The position numbers and the translations under genes are program-made. 64,000 nt of DNA from Palaemon carinicauda (taxonomy: Eukaryota; Arthropoda; Malacostraca; Decapoda; Palaemonidae): assembly GCF_036898095.1 (NCBI RefSeq), contig NC_090746.1, forward strand, positions 55,803,869 through 55,867,868, given 5' to 3'. This document shows positions 49,556 through 60,169 of the stretch, one piece after another. The notes below the pieces were generated by a model, which saw nothing but the letters and a program-made list of their open reading frames with translations, had not been told where the DNA came from and did not search any database. Position 1 is the stretch's first letter, and each line of letters starts with the position of its first letter.

Positions 49556-50995
49556 AGTTCTCCTTCTCTGTTCCCTCCCTTGGATGTAGCTGCGCCTATA
49601 GAGAAAGTAGAGCATCTATGATAAGGAGGGCAGCGGCACCAAGCATGCGTATCCCTCAGCAACAGCAAAGAATCTCTTCAAACCAGTGCCTCGCCAGAGA
49701 CGACTTCTGCCTCCCAACAGATTCGCAACAGCCTGCAACGCAAGTCTCCAGACCCATCTTTTGACGGAGAAGACATCCCTCCAGACGTAAATAGCATGGT
49801 TGCAGAGCTGGCATGTTCCCCAGCTTACAACCAGTGGGGGGATGTTTACAGAAATTTAGGCTCAGGTGGCAAGAGTTCGCGGTTGATCCCTGGATGGTAG
49901 AAGTCCATCGTTCAGGGTATCGAATACCTAACATAGACTGTCCACCACCTATGACCAGGACTCTTGACGATCTAACCATTTCATTTTGAAAGGCTTTGTA
50001 AAGGACCACCACTTCCAAATTGTTGTCCAAGGAACCATGGAAGAAATCTTGAATGACTCATCAGGCTTCCTCAGCAATCTATTTTTAGTAGAAAAGAGGA
50101 TGGGGGTCTGAAGACCTGTTATAGACCTTTCCCATTTGAAAATGTTTGTGTTGCAAATAAAATTCATAATTGAAACTCCGGCCGCTGTTCTCCAGGCCAC
50201 CAGGAAAAACGATTTCCTCCTGACCATAGACCTTAAAGACGCCTACTCTCAGGTCCCAATTCATTCTGCATCAAGGAAATAGCTAAGATTTCCCTTTCGA
50301 GACAAAATTTTCCTGTTCAGGGTGCTATGCTTTGGCCTGTCAACAGCCCCTCAAATTTTCACCAAAATCTTTGCCCTTGCCTCAGCCTGGGCTCATGCTA
50401 TGGGCATCAGGCTTTTGAGATACCTGGACGACTAGCTTTTCCTGGCAGAATCCCAAGCTCTTTTGTTGAAGCACAGGGATCTACTCCTAGATTTTTGCAA
50501 GGAGTTAGGGATCCAACTGAACCTGGAGAAGTCCAGCCTTGTCCTTCAACAATCTTTCAGGTACCTAGGCATGGACATAGACTCTGTCCAAGCCAGAGCA
50601 TTTTCATCTGCCACCATGATCCTGAGATTCAGGGAAATAGTAGAAACTTTTCTGAAAGGGAAACCACTTCCTGCACACACTTAGCAGAAGCTTCTAGGCC
50701 ACCTCTCCCGTTTGGAGAAACTCGTCCACTTCGGGGAGAATGCATCGTCGCTAAGTGCAGTGGTCACATATATCCAACCACCCTGCAACCTTGCTGTCAG
50801 TGCCTCAGGAGGTTGTGACGAACCTCCAATGGTGGCACAGAAAAGAAACCCTGTTAGCCGGATAGCCCCTTCAGGCTCCTACCCCACAATTCTTTTTGTT
50901 CTCGGATGCTTTTTGCCAAAGGTGGGCTGCTCACCTAGGAAGGGAGCAAATCTCGGGCCTAAGGTCAGAAGAGGACAAGGCTTTTAACATTAATT
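49556..50995 (+). pseudogene. Gag end and reverse transcriptase of B4, degenerate
   Basis: After a short Gag end, RT is readable: GFLSNLFLVEKRMGV near 50065, LLTIDLKDAYSQVPIH near 50220, LFRVLCFGLSTAPQIFTKIF near 50310. MGIRLLRYLDD has the YLDD box at 50421-50432, followed at once by a stop. LGIQLNLEKSSLVLQQSFRY, LGMDIDSVQARAF near 50510 and an incipient RNase H follow. A stop also replaces the Tyr in ASRKYLRF near 50280. Confidence 0.82.
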
Positions 50996-51254
50996 TCCTG
51001 TCACACTACGCATTATTGCCAAACATATGACTACTCGATCCTTCCCCATCTCTCGGGTAGGATGGAGAGAATAGTCATACCCTGGAGTGAGGGGGTACCC
51101 CGAGAGGTATACAGTACTCGGAACCACAATCTCCCATAAATTGCCCAAACTGCCTTTATATAGTTAGGGAAGGGGGAGGGGTTGGGAAGGGTTGAACGTG
51201 TATGCATATCTATACATATTTAGCAGTCAATTTTGACAGGTCATGTATACTAGT
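50996..51254. other. Unrecognised junction segment
   Basis: It contains ATACCCTGGAGTGAGGGGGT, ACCCCGAGAGGTATACAGTA and a purine-rich AGGGAAGGGGGAGGGG stretch, with no reading frame. It may be a separate repeat, because it is bounded by the end of B4 and the start of a LINE fragment, but I cannot name it. Confidence 0.35.
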
Positions 51255-51655
51255 GTATATCATCATCATCAGCCATTACTAGTCCACTGCAGGACAAAAG
51301 GCCTCAGACATAACCTTCCACTGGCATCTGTTCATGGTCTTTCTATGCCAGTCTAAACCCACAAATTTTTTTAGCTCGTCAGTCCATCATCTTCTCTTCC
51401 TTTCCCTGTTTTTTTTTTAGACTCTCTAGGAACCCATTCTATCATTCTTTATGTCAATCTATTATCTGTCATTCTTATAATATGTCTTGCCCATGTCCAT
51501 TTTTTTCTTACATGTTGTTAGAATATCCTCAACCTTAGTTTACTCTTGTATCTACTGTATGTTGCTCTTTTTTTATCATAGTGTTATTCCCATCATTATT
51601 CTTTCCATAGCTTTTTGAGCTGTAACTGAGGGATATTTATTATGATTATTAATCA
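51255..51655 (-). pseudogene. LINE reverse transcriptase C-terminal fragment
   Basis: On the minus strand, translation gives KAMERIMMGITL near 51600, KVEDILTTCKKK near 51520, and ELKKFVGLDWHRKTMNRCQW near 51350, ending MSEAFCPAVD near 51290. These are the usual C-terminal boxes of RTE-like LINE proteins of the craniofacial-development-protein-2-like type. It ends in CATCATCATC-type repeats. It is not the same family as the LINE at 10430, which uses WFGHVERMENG. Confidence 0.75.
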
Positions 51656-51679
51656 CCTCTGCTTCCATTCTGTGCATTA

Positions 51680-53510
51680 TCTATAGTTGACATCAGCAAG
51701 TAAATCAGGAAAAATTAACATTATCTTTGATACTGGTGCATGTACTGTACCACTGTTTTTGGAGTGCATCATCTACAAGCCCTAGGGATCAGAGCCAAGG
51801 AATTATGGCCACCCCCTGAGTTGTAGTTCTCCAATGCCGATGAATCACCTATGAAAGGTAAAGGTTTGGGATCAGTGGAGGGCGTGATGCCATATGGTGA
51901 TATTTCATACGAGGGGTATATCGACGTCCTTAGCTCTCTCCCTACACCTCTACTGTTATGATCGCTCTGACTCCTAAGGATCATTCCTTAGGACTTTCAG
52001 CATCAAAGACGAGATAGGAAACTTAATAGGACTTCATCAGGAACCAGTCAGGTGTCAGCCAGCCAAGTTTATTGATCGGAACCAAAGTCTGTTCCTCCAC
52101 CCTCTGCCATTTTGTCACCTGAAGAAGTTAGACAGTATTTTTTCTAGGAATATAGTGATGTGCTAATGGCAAAGAAATTTCATCAAGGAGCACAACTTAC
52201 GTCATATTACACTCTATGTATAGTACCACTAGCCTTTCAAGAAGTTGTCAAGACTGAGTTGGGGACAATGGTAGCACAAGGCATCATCAAATCAGGTGAA
52301 ATCAGCCATCCCCATGGTGTCGCCCCTTAGTGGTTGTAGTCAGACCTAAAGGTGGTGTTCACGTCACCACAGTTAAATTTGCAGGTAAAAAGACCGGCCC
52401 ATCTTTCACCACCACCGCTTAGTGCAATTAGGACTATCAATCCCTCTTCAGGGTATTTCTCCATCATGGATGCATTATATGGGTACTGGTAGATCCCATT
52501 AGCAGAAGAGGATGGCTGGTATCGCTATTGTCGTTCACCTATTGGATTCAGCGCTTAGGGAGATACCTATTGCAGGAGAGGTGACAAAGCTCTTTAAGAC
52601 ATCAAACATTTTGTAAAGGTGGTAGATGATATACTTGTACATGATAGGGATTATTATTCTTACTTATGCAGGGTCAACAGTTTCATCACATTACAAGACC
52701 CATGGTATTACTTTAAATGCAGAAATCTTTTTTATTACAAACCTTACCCTATCATTTTGTGGATATAAATTTTCTGAAAGTGGCATCACAGCTGACAAGG
52801 AGAAAGTTCGAGCTATGTCACTTCCTGAAGCCAGCAAATCTGAGATTTACATTCATTGGCCTTGCTAATCAGTTGACAAAATTTTCACCTGATCTTGCGG
52901 CTGCAGTAGATCCACTTCAACCCCTGATTAGCCCCAAGAGCCTTCACGTGGGCGGCAGATCATGCCGCCGCCTTTGCCAAGCTCTCTCTCAGCCACCCGT
53001 ACTAGCTCATTTTGACCCATTGTGCCCTACCATATTACAAATGGACACTTCTTGCTTATATGGTTTAGGATATGTCCTACAAAACCATGGGGAAGGTCGA
53101 TTCCGTTTGGTCCAGTGTTGTTCATGTTTAGCTTATGCAGAAATGTGATGGACTGCAATCGAGTTGGAATGTTTATCATCAGTCTGGGCTATGACTACAT
53201 GTTGCCATTACTTACTGTATTTCATCTAAACTATTTCACATTAGTGACTCTCCATAGACCCCTGGTACCTATCTTAAATGTATAGACACTAGATGCAGTT
53301 GAAAATACACATCTCCAGTGTGCGAAAGAGAAAGTTTCACCGTATATCCTTACTGCAGTGTGGCTCATTCACCTTTTGTTCATGTCGCTAATGCCCATGA
53401 ACAAGAGCAAATGTAGACTAGTACTCCATGGAGTTTTCAAGTCCAGAAAACCAATGTGGCTAACCCAGACTTTGACGTTGGTTATTGTCGTCAGCTCCCA
53501 GATTATGACG
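51680..53510 (+). pseudogene. Gypsy-type retrotransposon pol, degenerate
   Basis: The domains follow Gypsy order. An aspartic protease motif FDTGACT lies near 51729. RT has FQEVVKTELGTMVAQGIIK near 52240, then FSIMDALYGYW near 52460 and VVDDILVHD near 52620 (VDD of the catalytic box). RNase H shows MDTSCLYGLGYVLQNHGEGR near 53042 and DHRPLVPILN-like sequence near 53250. Stops and shifts are frequent. No LTR or integrase was recognised. Confidence 0.8.
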
Positions 53511-54289
53511 CGCTGAGTTGTTCCCCTCAGAGGTGAGCACTTGTCTCGTTCGCGAGTAAGATTTACCTCGTCTGAGTGGTCTACTCCACGATGTTTTAGG
53601 AAACGAGTGCTGGATTCACCCATGCCACTTTCCAGGCAAGACGATGAGGTGGTCCGGAGATTGTGTTCAGTCTCGGTCCTTCCCATCGTGTTCAGTCTCG
53701 GTCCTTCCCATCGTGTTCAGTCTTGATTCCTCCTGTAAATACAACAACAACAGAACTTTCCTAGTTTTTCTAAGTCAGAACCTTTGGGCCCTGCAGTTAA
53801 GGTTTCTTTCCTCTTGAGGAAAGAATCCAACCTAACTGCTGTGCGCACGCACAGATTCTCATCTTTCTTTTGTGATTCTGAATGTTGGAGCATTTAAGAT
53901 TTCATGTCGAGCTCCTGTGGGAACATTGGCGAGTGCTCGTGCCTTGCCACATGTAGCTTCGGCTCATGGGCTTTTAGACCATAGTTTAGCAGAAGTCTTG
54001 CACGTTAGCACGCACCCATTCACCAAATAAGGTGCGAGGGTGAACTCCTCTCACTGATGAAAGTCTACATGATATATTAGGTTCACAACATCAATCTCGC
54101 AGAGCTACATGTGAGCACTAGATCTTGACCAGGGGAATGCTACCCTACGATAATGTTTGCTCGGATGGGTGAGCGCATGCCCGCACCATGAAATGACCTA
54201 CTGCAATAGCTTGCCAGAGAATAAGTCAACGGCGCTCTTGTACGTTCTTCAGTAATAACACACACTTGTTCCCCCCCAGGCAGTTACAG
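53511..54289 (+). other. Unassigned accessory sequence with a 25-bp repeat
   Basis: It codes for no recognisable protein. A frame with FRKRVLDSPMPLSRQDDEVV near 53600 and stretches such as CGCACGCACAGATTCTC and GCACGCACCCATTCACC recall the low-complexity Gag linker of family B, so this may be a decayed Gag, but I could not place it. A run of nine C residues occurs near 54271. Confidence 0.35.
53663..53724 (+). repeat. 25-bp tandem repeat
   Basis: Two full units and a partial third of GTGTTCAGTCTCGGTCCTTC then CCATC, starting at 53663, 53688 and 53713, without differences in the full units. Confidence 0.9.
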
Positions 54290-54740
54290 CTTGTTAGCGA
54301 GTGTGACCGAACGCTTGGTCATTCTCGCCTGACTCGCGATCTTCCCATTCAAGTAATTCCAAACACTGTGATGATTGTTTGGTTCGTCTGACTGTGAGGC
54401 ATTTACTTATTGAATGTTCCGGTCTCGTGGGTATCGGGAACAATTCCTTCCTGAAGCAAGTGGTGAAGATGGCAGGTACATCCTCACCGATATTCTTGGA
54501 GGGGACATTTTTTATTATGCCAGTGGCATTTTCAAGTTCACATTGGGGGCTGACATTCTTACTTGTTTTTAAATATATTAAATTTTGAAAGTTTCAATGT
54601 TATTTATTAATTTCTATTTTTATTTTAGTTTTTTATCCTAAAGTTATTATTTATTAATTAAGCATACTTGCATTGGTATCAATGACCACTGATGTTATGA
54701 TGCCAGATAATTACAAAGCATTTATTCATTAATGAAAGTA
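54290..54740 (+). pseudogene. LINE 3' end (I/Jockey-like), C-terminal remnant
   Basis: The frame reads RTLGHSRLTRDLPIQ, then after a shift CDDCLVRLTVRHLLIECSGL, the zinc-knuckle-like Cys/His end found in I- and Jockey-group LINE proteins. The 3' untranslated part near 54675 has TTGGTATCAATGACC and GTTATGATGCCAGATAA, which look like a LINE tail. There is no poly(A) at the end shown. Confidence 0.65.
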
Positions 54741-54745
54741 CTGTA

Positions 54746-55296
54746 CAGTAATGCCTCACAACACGAAATTAATTCTTTCTGGAGTGGCTTTTGTTTCGTG
54801 AAAATTTAGTGTTACGAGTCACATTTTACATGTAAATCGCCTAATTTGTTCCAAACCCTACAAAAACACAACATTAAATTTATAATAACGCTACAGTATA
54901 ACCACAATGAAATACTGTACAGCCAAATACATTTAAGCCATTCAATATACCTAAATAACTGTTAATACCTTTAAATTAGGTAGTTATTAGAACAATGCAA
55001 TAATAAATGGAAAATACAATACATACAGTACAATACTGTACATATACAAAGTATACAGTACCATATGTACTGTACTATTATAGTTACTCTTATTATAGAT
55101 ACATTTTCTATTATGTGAACAACCCATTATCTTTCTTTCTTTTTAATGGGGGACTATTTTATTTTTGGCCTGGCTGGCAAATCTCTTTTATTATCATGAA
55201 ACATATTTTGCAATGAGAATCAGAAAAATCTTCGCATCTCATTTCATAGCTTGAAAATTTCATAAGCAGATTCTTTCGTGAAGAGAGGTATAACTG
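54746..55296. mobile_element. Tigger-derived MITE
   Basis: Left end CAGTAATGCCTCACAACACG and the complement of the right end CAGTTATACCTCTCTTCACG match, each flanked by TA. The first 280 bases (CTAATTTGTTCCAAACCCTA, CAAAAACACAACATTAAAT) match the 3' terminal part of the Tigger at 24408-26770 (there: TTTGTTCCAAGCCCTACAAA). At 551 bp it has no transposase. It is a short non-autonomous derivative of that Tigger. Confidence 0.87.
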
Positions 55297-55309
55297 TACA
55301 GGTATCTTC

Positions 55310-56165
55310 GATTTGTTCTAGGAACAGAAAAGTTTGCTTTGAGTTCTCAGGCGTTCATGAGGGTATTCATGCTAGTTTCAAACTTGGCTCACGTGATGGG
55401 GATAAGATTTCTCCGTTACCTTGCCTACCTTGATAACTGGCAGTTGTTAGCTGTCCATATCCCAACTTCTGCTACACAGGGACCTTCTCAAATTTGTTAA
55501 GACTTGATGAACCGAATAAATCTGGAGTCTGTTCTCACCCCAAGTCAGAACATTGTCTGCTTTGGATTGAACATCGACATGGTCTGTCCAAGACAAAACT
55601 TTCCCATCACAAGACAGGTTACAGAGGTTGAGGAAAGACGCAACCCCCCTTCTTGACATTGGATATCTTTCATGGTATAGAGCTGGCAGAGACCACTTGG
55701 ACATCTGTCTTCTCAGGAACATCAAATTCTACATTGCAGGTTACACCTTTGTTACGTTCAGTGGGATCTGAAATCCAATTAGCTGTAGAGATCCGACTCT
55801 CCTAATATGCTAATCAAGGTCACATAGGAAGTCTTAAGATGATCTGTTGTGGTAGCTGCAGGAGAGGTACCTAATCTAAGGAGCCCTATTGCAAGTTCTC
55901 CCTTTGGAACTCGTCTTGTTTTCAGATGCGTCCAAGGAAGGGTGAGAACCCCATATCCTAACTCACTCTACGTCAGGTCTATGAATGGAAGACATAGACA
56001 AGAAGTTTCATATCAGAGTTGAAAGGGGGATATCTGGCACTGATCCACTTTTGAGAATAGTGAAAGGTCATTCAGTAGTGTTGATAAGTGACAATACTAC
56101 AGTAGTGGCTTACATAAAAAAATACAAGGAGAGTCTGTTTCTCACCCCCTTTGCCAGTAAGCTGT
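55310..56165 (+). pseudogene. Reverse transcriptase and RNase H of B5, degenerate
   Basis: Opening blocks are SQAFMRVFMLVSNLAHVMGI and RFLRYLAYLDNWQLLA, where the YLDD box reads YLDN. MNRINLESVLTPSQNIVCFG and LNIDM follow. The RNase H part includes ISDNTTVVAYIKKYKE (56090 onward), retaining Asp in SDNTT. Several stops occur, including one after SQIC. It is inactive. Confidence 0.78.
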
Positions 56166-56590
56166 GAGCATGCACTCATGATCGGAGGACAGTGGGATAA
56201 CCCTGTCAGCATGGTTTATTTCAAAGAAACTAAACATCATCGAAGACAATCTGAGTCATCGCAATCAAATTGTGGGTTCAGAATGCTCTTTGATTCCTCA
56301 AAGATATGTTTGCCTCTCACCTCAATAACAAACTCGCAGTTTATTGTTCACCAGTGCCTGACCAAGCAGCAGCACTGGAGGACGCATTCTAATACCCATG
56401 GGATGGCCTCTACATTTATGCCTTCCTACTGTTCTGTTTCGTAAGGAAAGTGATCAGCAGAGCCAATCATCACGCCCACTCTCCAGATCACTCCGGTAGC
56501 ACTGAAATGGTATATAGTAGTTCCGAGAGCTTCTAGCTTGGTACAACTTCCCATGTCAACCACACTTGAAGAAACACCACAGTACAGTGG
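56166..56590 (+). pseudogene. RNase H end and methyltransferase-like remnant of B5
   Basis: EDNLSHRNQIV marks the end of RNase H (A4: MADRLSRKGQV). The methyltransferase-like part is very decayed; only VYCSPVPDQAAALEDAF is readable near 56342, in a frame shifted from its neighbours. FPPF is not found. Confidence 0.6.
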
Positions 56591-57606
56591 ACTGGCTGTC
56601 TCTTCACGCCTGGAGGTTATCCAGTATCTCCTAAGAGAGATAGGCTTTTCATGACCAACTGCGAAACAACTCTTTGGAAGCCTCTAAAAGTCTTCAACAG
56701 TAGTCTTCCTTGCAAAGTGGTGACTGGTGACTTTCTAGCGTATCTGGGGGATGAGAAACTCTTCTCAGTTTGGGCTTAAAGTTTATTGCTCAGCATTGAG
56801 CCAGGTCTTCAGACTGAGAGAGATAACCTCTCTTCCTTGTAGGCATTATCGGCTTTGACTTGAAGTTTAGAAAAATCTTGTCCCCTCGGGAAATCAACCC
56901 CTAGCTTGGAATGTTACCACGCTCCTTCGATCATTTCGAAAGGCTCCTTATGAACTCTTGACGAGACCCACAGACAGGGATCTCGCTCAGGGATCTCGCT
57001 CTTAAGACAGCGTTTCTAATAGCCTATGCCTTGTCCAAAAGATTGGGACACTGCATGGCCTATAATACTTGGTGTTGTATTCTTGGTGGTGGAGACAGAT
57101 TTCATTCTCCTTGTTCGCAAATTTGTCGCAAAAACACGAAACCCTTCGATTAATGACTAGGTTTGATTCCTTCTTGGTATCATCGCTGAAATAAACGATC
57201 GATAACCCTGATGACGTGCTTTTGTGTCCTGTAAGGGCAGTAAGGCTCTTACATAAAACAAATGAGATAATGTAGACCACACTTGCTGAATCTCTTCATT
57301 AGCACACGGAGAACGACGTTGAACATTTCTAAAAACGCCTTTTCCGTTGGCTTCGCGAAGTCATCAGCAGAGCCTACAAAGAATGAGGAGCCTATGCATT
57401 GGCCTCACATCCTCCTAGAGCTCATGAAATCAGAAGGATTGAGTTACATTAGCCTTCCGAAAGAACCACACAGTTACTCAAGTTTTGAAGGCTGGTGTCT
57501 GTAAGAGACAGACCACCTTCATGGCACACTATCTTGGGATTACGCACTCAGGTCCCTGGATACGTTCTATGTACAACCTGTGGTTTCTGCCCAGCAAGTG
57601 GTGTAA
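56591..57606 (+). pseudogene. Tyrosine recombinase of B5, degenerate
   Basis: LRDLALKTAFLIAYALSKRL near 56980 corresponds to LTWKTVFLLALASPKRVSEL in B2, with Arg kept. RAHEIRR near 57417 keeps His and Arg. The tyrosine block MAHYLGITHSGP is near 57522, and the end QPVVSAQQVV near 57580. The middle is broken by stops and shifts. Confidence 0.75.
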
Positions 57607-58084
57607 CAAGGCCTGCTCCTTTTCAGGTCATGGAAGTATTGTCTTAAGATAGTGTTCACATCATGATTTTAGCCTCAAAAGTGAGAATGACAAGTCTTTT
57701 TTTCCGCTTTTCTTGTCTTGGGTTCATCCCGTAAAATGTTATGGATCGGGAACGGACAATGATGTATGTAAGCTCGTTAGTGATGGGTAGTCATTGTACT
57801 AAGAGCAAAATGTAAAATCCCCACACTTCAAGGGGGAGCGTGACAAACAAGGCAAACCCATTTCTTATATTTGCCTTAAAAAGAACTTTGCTCCCATTGA
57901 AGATAGGGTTTTTGTATAGAAAAAATCTAGGCCATGATGCATTAGGTCAAGTGATGCAAGGAGCCTTTGCTCTGATCTTCTATCCAGACTGAACATTGTG
58001 ATCCCAGTTGTTAACCAGCCAGTTGGTAGAGCCAGACTTCATCCCTCCTCAGCATGACTCCTCTACTAAAGAACGAGGGTTTGT
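57607..58084 (+). other. 3' untranslated region of B5
   Basis: Non-coding AT-rich sequence between the recombinase end and the internal complementary region. No recognisable motif beyond loose similarity in position and length to B2 and B3. Confidence 0.5.
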
Positions 58085-58385
58085 ATTCGCCTTAGAACAA
58101 AAAGAAAATTTTAAAGGTAATTTGCCTTTTTCCTTACTTTAAAAATCCAGTTCCTTTAAGTTTCACTTCCTTCCACATCCACCCTGTAAATCTTAGTCAG
58201 AATCTGAATGGAGGCGCAGCACACTCATAGATCTGCCCCTCCAGTAAAACTGGGTGGCAGTTGCCAGAAGCTCTGTAATTCTTCACTGGCCATTAACAAG
58301 TATTGCTAGAATCTCTCCCTACCAAAGGACTTGGGTTTGAAAAGGTACGAAAAATACAAATTACCTTTAAAATTTGTGATTTTTT
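58085..58385 (+). repeat. Internal complementary region and right inverted repeat of B5
   Basis: TTAGAACAAAAAGAAAATTT, TAAAGGTAATTTGCC and TTTTTCCTTACTTTAAAAAT form the internal region. The right end GGTACGAAAAATACAAATTA, CCTTTAAAATTTGTGA is complementary to its second half. The inverted repeat between them contains CTCTCCCTACCAAAGGAC. The terminal sequence is related to that of B2, B3 and B6 only over AAATACAAATTA, so B5 is a divergent subfamily. Confidence 0.8.
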
Positions 58386-58889
58386 CCCCTAGATGACTAA
58401 AAAATGTTTCTGGATAATGAAATGGGGAATATTTTTGAGTTCCTCGTCTTGTATTTGCTCTTATAGAAGAGAAGTTTACAAATCCTCAGAATCTTGATCT
58501 TGTTTGGATTGTCTAACTTGTTTAGATATGAATGAATAATTAAGGTAATTGCAAATTAATTCTGTTAAGGAAAAAAGATGGATGCCCTGTTATAAGGTCG
58601 GTTGATGCAGGGTCTGTACACCTTTCCACTATTTTCCAAATTTCAACAGGGATAAACAAGTGCAGAGGTATACAAACAGCAGGATAACTCTGGTGGCTCT
58701 ATTTTTGCCTCTGTTGTTGGAGTGTCTGAGGTGGTTGCTATTGAAAACGTATCTTTCAAGACAACAGCTTTTGAGGGCAGTAATCCAAACCCATATGCTC
58801 TAGATTTACCCGTATGGAGACAGTTCACGGTATTCACAGTGCCAAAGTGTTTTCTAGGTCCTTTAGATTGCCTATCCTAGGCTTAAAAA
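58386..58889 (+). other. Unassigned sequence with a short open plus frame
   Basis: A plus frame at about 58655-58880 (SAEVYKQQDNSGGSIFASVV, then GVSEVVAIENVSFK) is open for about 75 codons and leads toward the recombinase fragment that follows. I do not recognise a domain. It may be the Gag or leader part of the same lost element. Confidence 0.35.
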
Positions 58890-59337
58890 GGCTGTCTCCT
58901 AATAATCTGTATTAGAGCCATTGGAATGTTTTATGTTAAAAGTCAAGAAATGAGTGTTTAGGAATAGTTTGGAGGATATTGTTAAATATTTGCAATTACT
59001 TTATGAAAACAAATTGTCCGTTTCAGCTATTAAGGGCTACACTTCCATCCTTAATACTGTGCTTAAGCATCTAGGATCAGATTTACCCTTTTAAGGTGTT
59101 GTGGGAAATTTATTTTTGTCTTTTAATATTGAAAGTCCTCCAGTTGTAAGAGCAACTTCTATTTTAATCTAGATGTAGTACAGTATTACAATTTTTAAAA
59201 GGTTCACATTTTGAATATTAGAAAAATATTTCGGTTAAAGATCTCATGGCTAAGAGTTTTCCTCTTGGCATTAGTTTAAGTTAGACATATTTGTGAACTA
59301 AAAGCTCTTTCTTATAATGTAGGTTTTGAAGGAATAG
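58890..59337 (+). pseudogene. Recombinase N-terminal fragment of a third type
   Basis: The plus frame reads VKYLQLLYENKLSVSAIKGY, TSILNTVLKHLGSDLPF, stop. SVSAIKGYTSILNTV matches the KGYRSML-VFRH block of DIRS recombinases, but the flanking sequence resembles neither family A nor B in this window. LKALSYNVGF-like residues follow near 59300. It is cut at 59337 by the end of B6. Confidence 0.65.
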
Positions 59338-59700
59338 GATATGACAAATTCGTAGATAATTTGTATTTTTCCTACCTATACAAACCTTAGCTATTTACAT
59401 GGGGGTAATTACTTCGGCGTAGCTGAAATGACGAGCCATAAGAATTTTAACGAGGGTTTACTACCCCTCCGCTAATTAGCGGGGGGGGGGGGGGGGGTAA
59501 CTTGCTACCCCTCCCCCCTCACACACACAGTGAGTGCTTCACTTTACTTAGAGGTAGGACTTATCCCGGGGGACAGGGCTGGCGGGCAAATATGTGTAAA
59601 TAGCTAAGGTTTGTATAGTTAGGAAGAATACAAATTATCTACGAATTTGTTATTTGTTCCGTAACTGAAATACAAACCACGCTATTTACATGGGGTGACT
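59338..59700 (-). repeat. Right inverted repeat and internal complementary region of B6
   Basis: On the plus strand the edge AAATTCGTAGATAATTTG at 59345 is the complement of CAAATTATCTACGAATTTG at 59628, the start of the internal region. The arm contains AGCTGAAATGACGAGCCA (as in B3) and the palindrome CCGCTAATTAGCGG at 59469-59482, followed by a run of about 17 G. The internal region ends with ACAAACCACGCTATTTACAT, the complement of the expected left end. Confidence 0.88.
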
Positions 59701-60169
59701 TAACCCTTCGGAAGGGTGGTAAGTCCCTGCCATACTGGCTTTGGCTTGCCCGGGGATTCCATATTCGAGTGTTTACGTACTCAGACAATAAGGAATCCCT
59801 GCTCCTTGCTAGCGGCTGTGAAACTGCTGCGGCCTACGTAAGGTGTGTGCGAAGGTGAAAAGTGATTTGTCCCAGGAAGTTGACCTGGAGTTCCTCAGAT
59901 GGAAATCTAGGCTAGGACTCTCCCAATACCACCTCGTCAGGGTATGGGGATATGACAGTATTACACTTGATACTAGGAACACAAGGAAGCATGGTTTACC
60001 TGCAGTGGTTTGAGGTCAGCTGTGCAGAGAACCCAGGATGCTGCTTTCTCCAAGGGAGGAGAGGATGAAGAAAAGAATAAGGGCCAGACATACCTTTTCA
60101 TTCATGCAGACTAAATCCAGGTAACAATGCCCTCAACCTTCTGCTACTTGTCCATTAAGGAGCCTGAGG
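59701..60169 (-). other. 3' untranslated region of B6
   Basis: Non-coding. It contains CAATACCACCTCGTCAGGGT and GTTTACCTGCAGTGGTTTGA (plus strand), whose complements correspond to CACTGCAGGTAAACC and CGAGGTGATATTGG of B3. No gene is seen. Confidence 0.55.

Larger units (their letters stand above)
45975..50995 (+). mobile_element. DIRS-like retrotransposon, copy B4 (3' truncated)
   Basis: Gag then RT remnants run in order. The left edge is tentative: GTGAATACAAATTTCCGAGA near 45993 resembles the expected complement of the B5 internal region (GAATACAAACCCTCG). An interspersed repeat (48883-49552) is inserted in Gag. The element stops at about 50995, early in RNase H, where unrelated sequence begins. 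No recombinase belongs to it. Confidence 0.7.
55300..58385 (+). mobile_element. DIRS-like retrotransposon, copy B5 (5' truncated, degenerate)
   Basis: It starts abruptly within RT, beside the MITE, and continues through RNase H, methyltransferase-like and recombinase remnants to an internal complementary region (about 58085-58150) and right inverted repeat ending near 58385. The end AAATTACCTTTAAAATTTGT is the complement of ATTTTAAAGGTAATTTG in the internal region. It overlaps B4 in RT content, so it is a separate copy and not the rest of B4. Confidence 0.82.

Noticed and set aside
50060..58385. Treating B4 and B5 as one DIRS element split by the Gypsy and LINE pieces
   Set aside because: Both contain the YxDD region of reverse transcriptase (50421 and about 55425), so a single split element would have to carry it twice.
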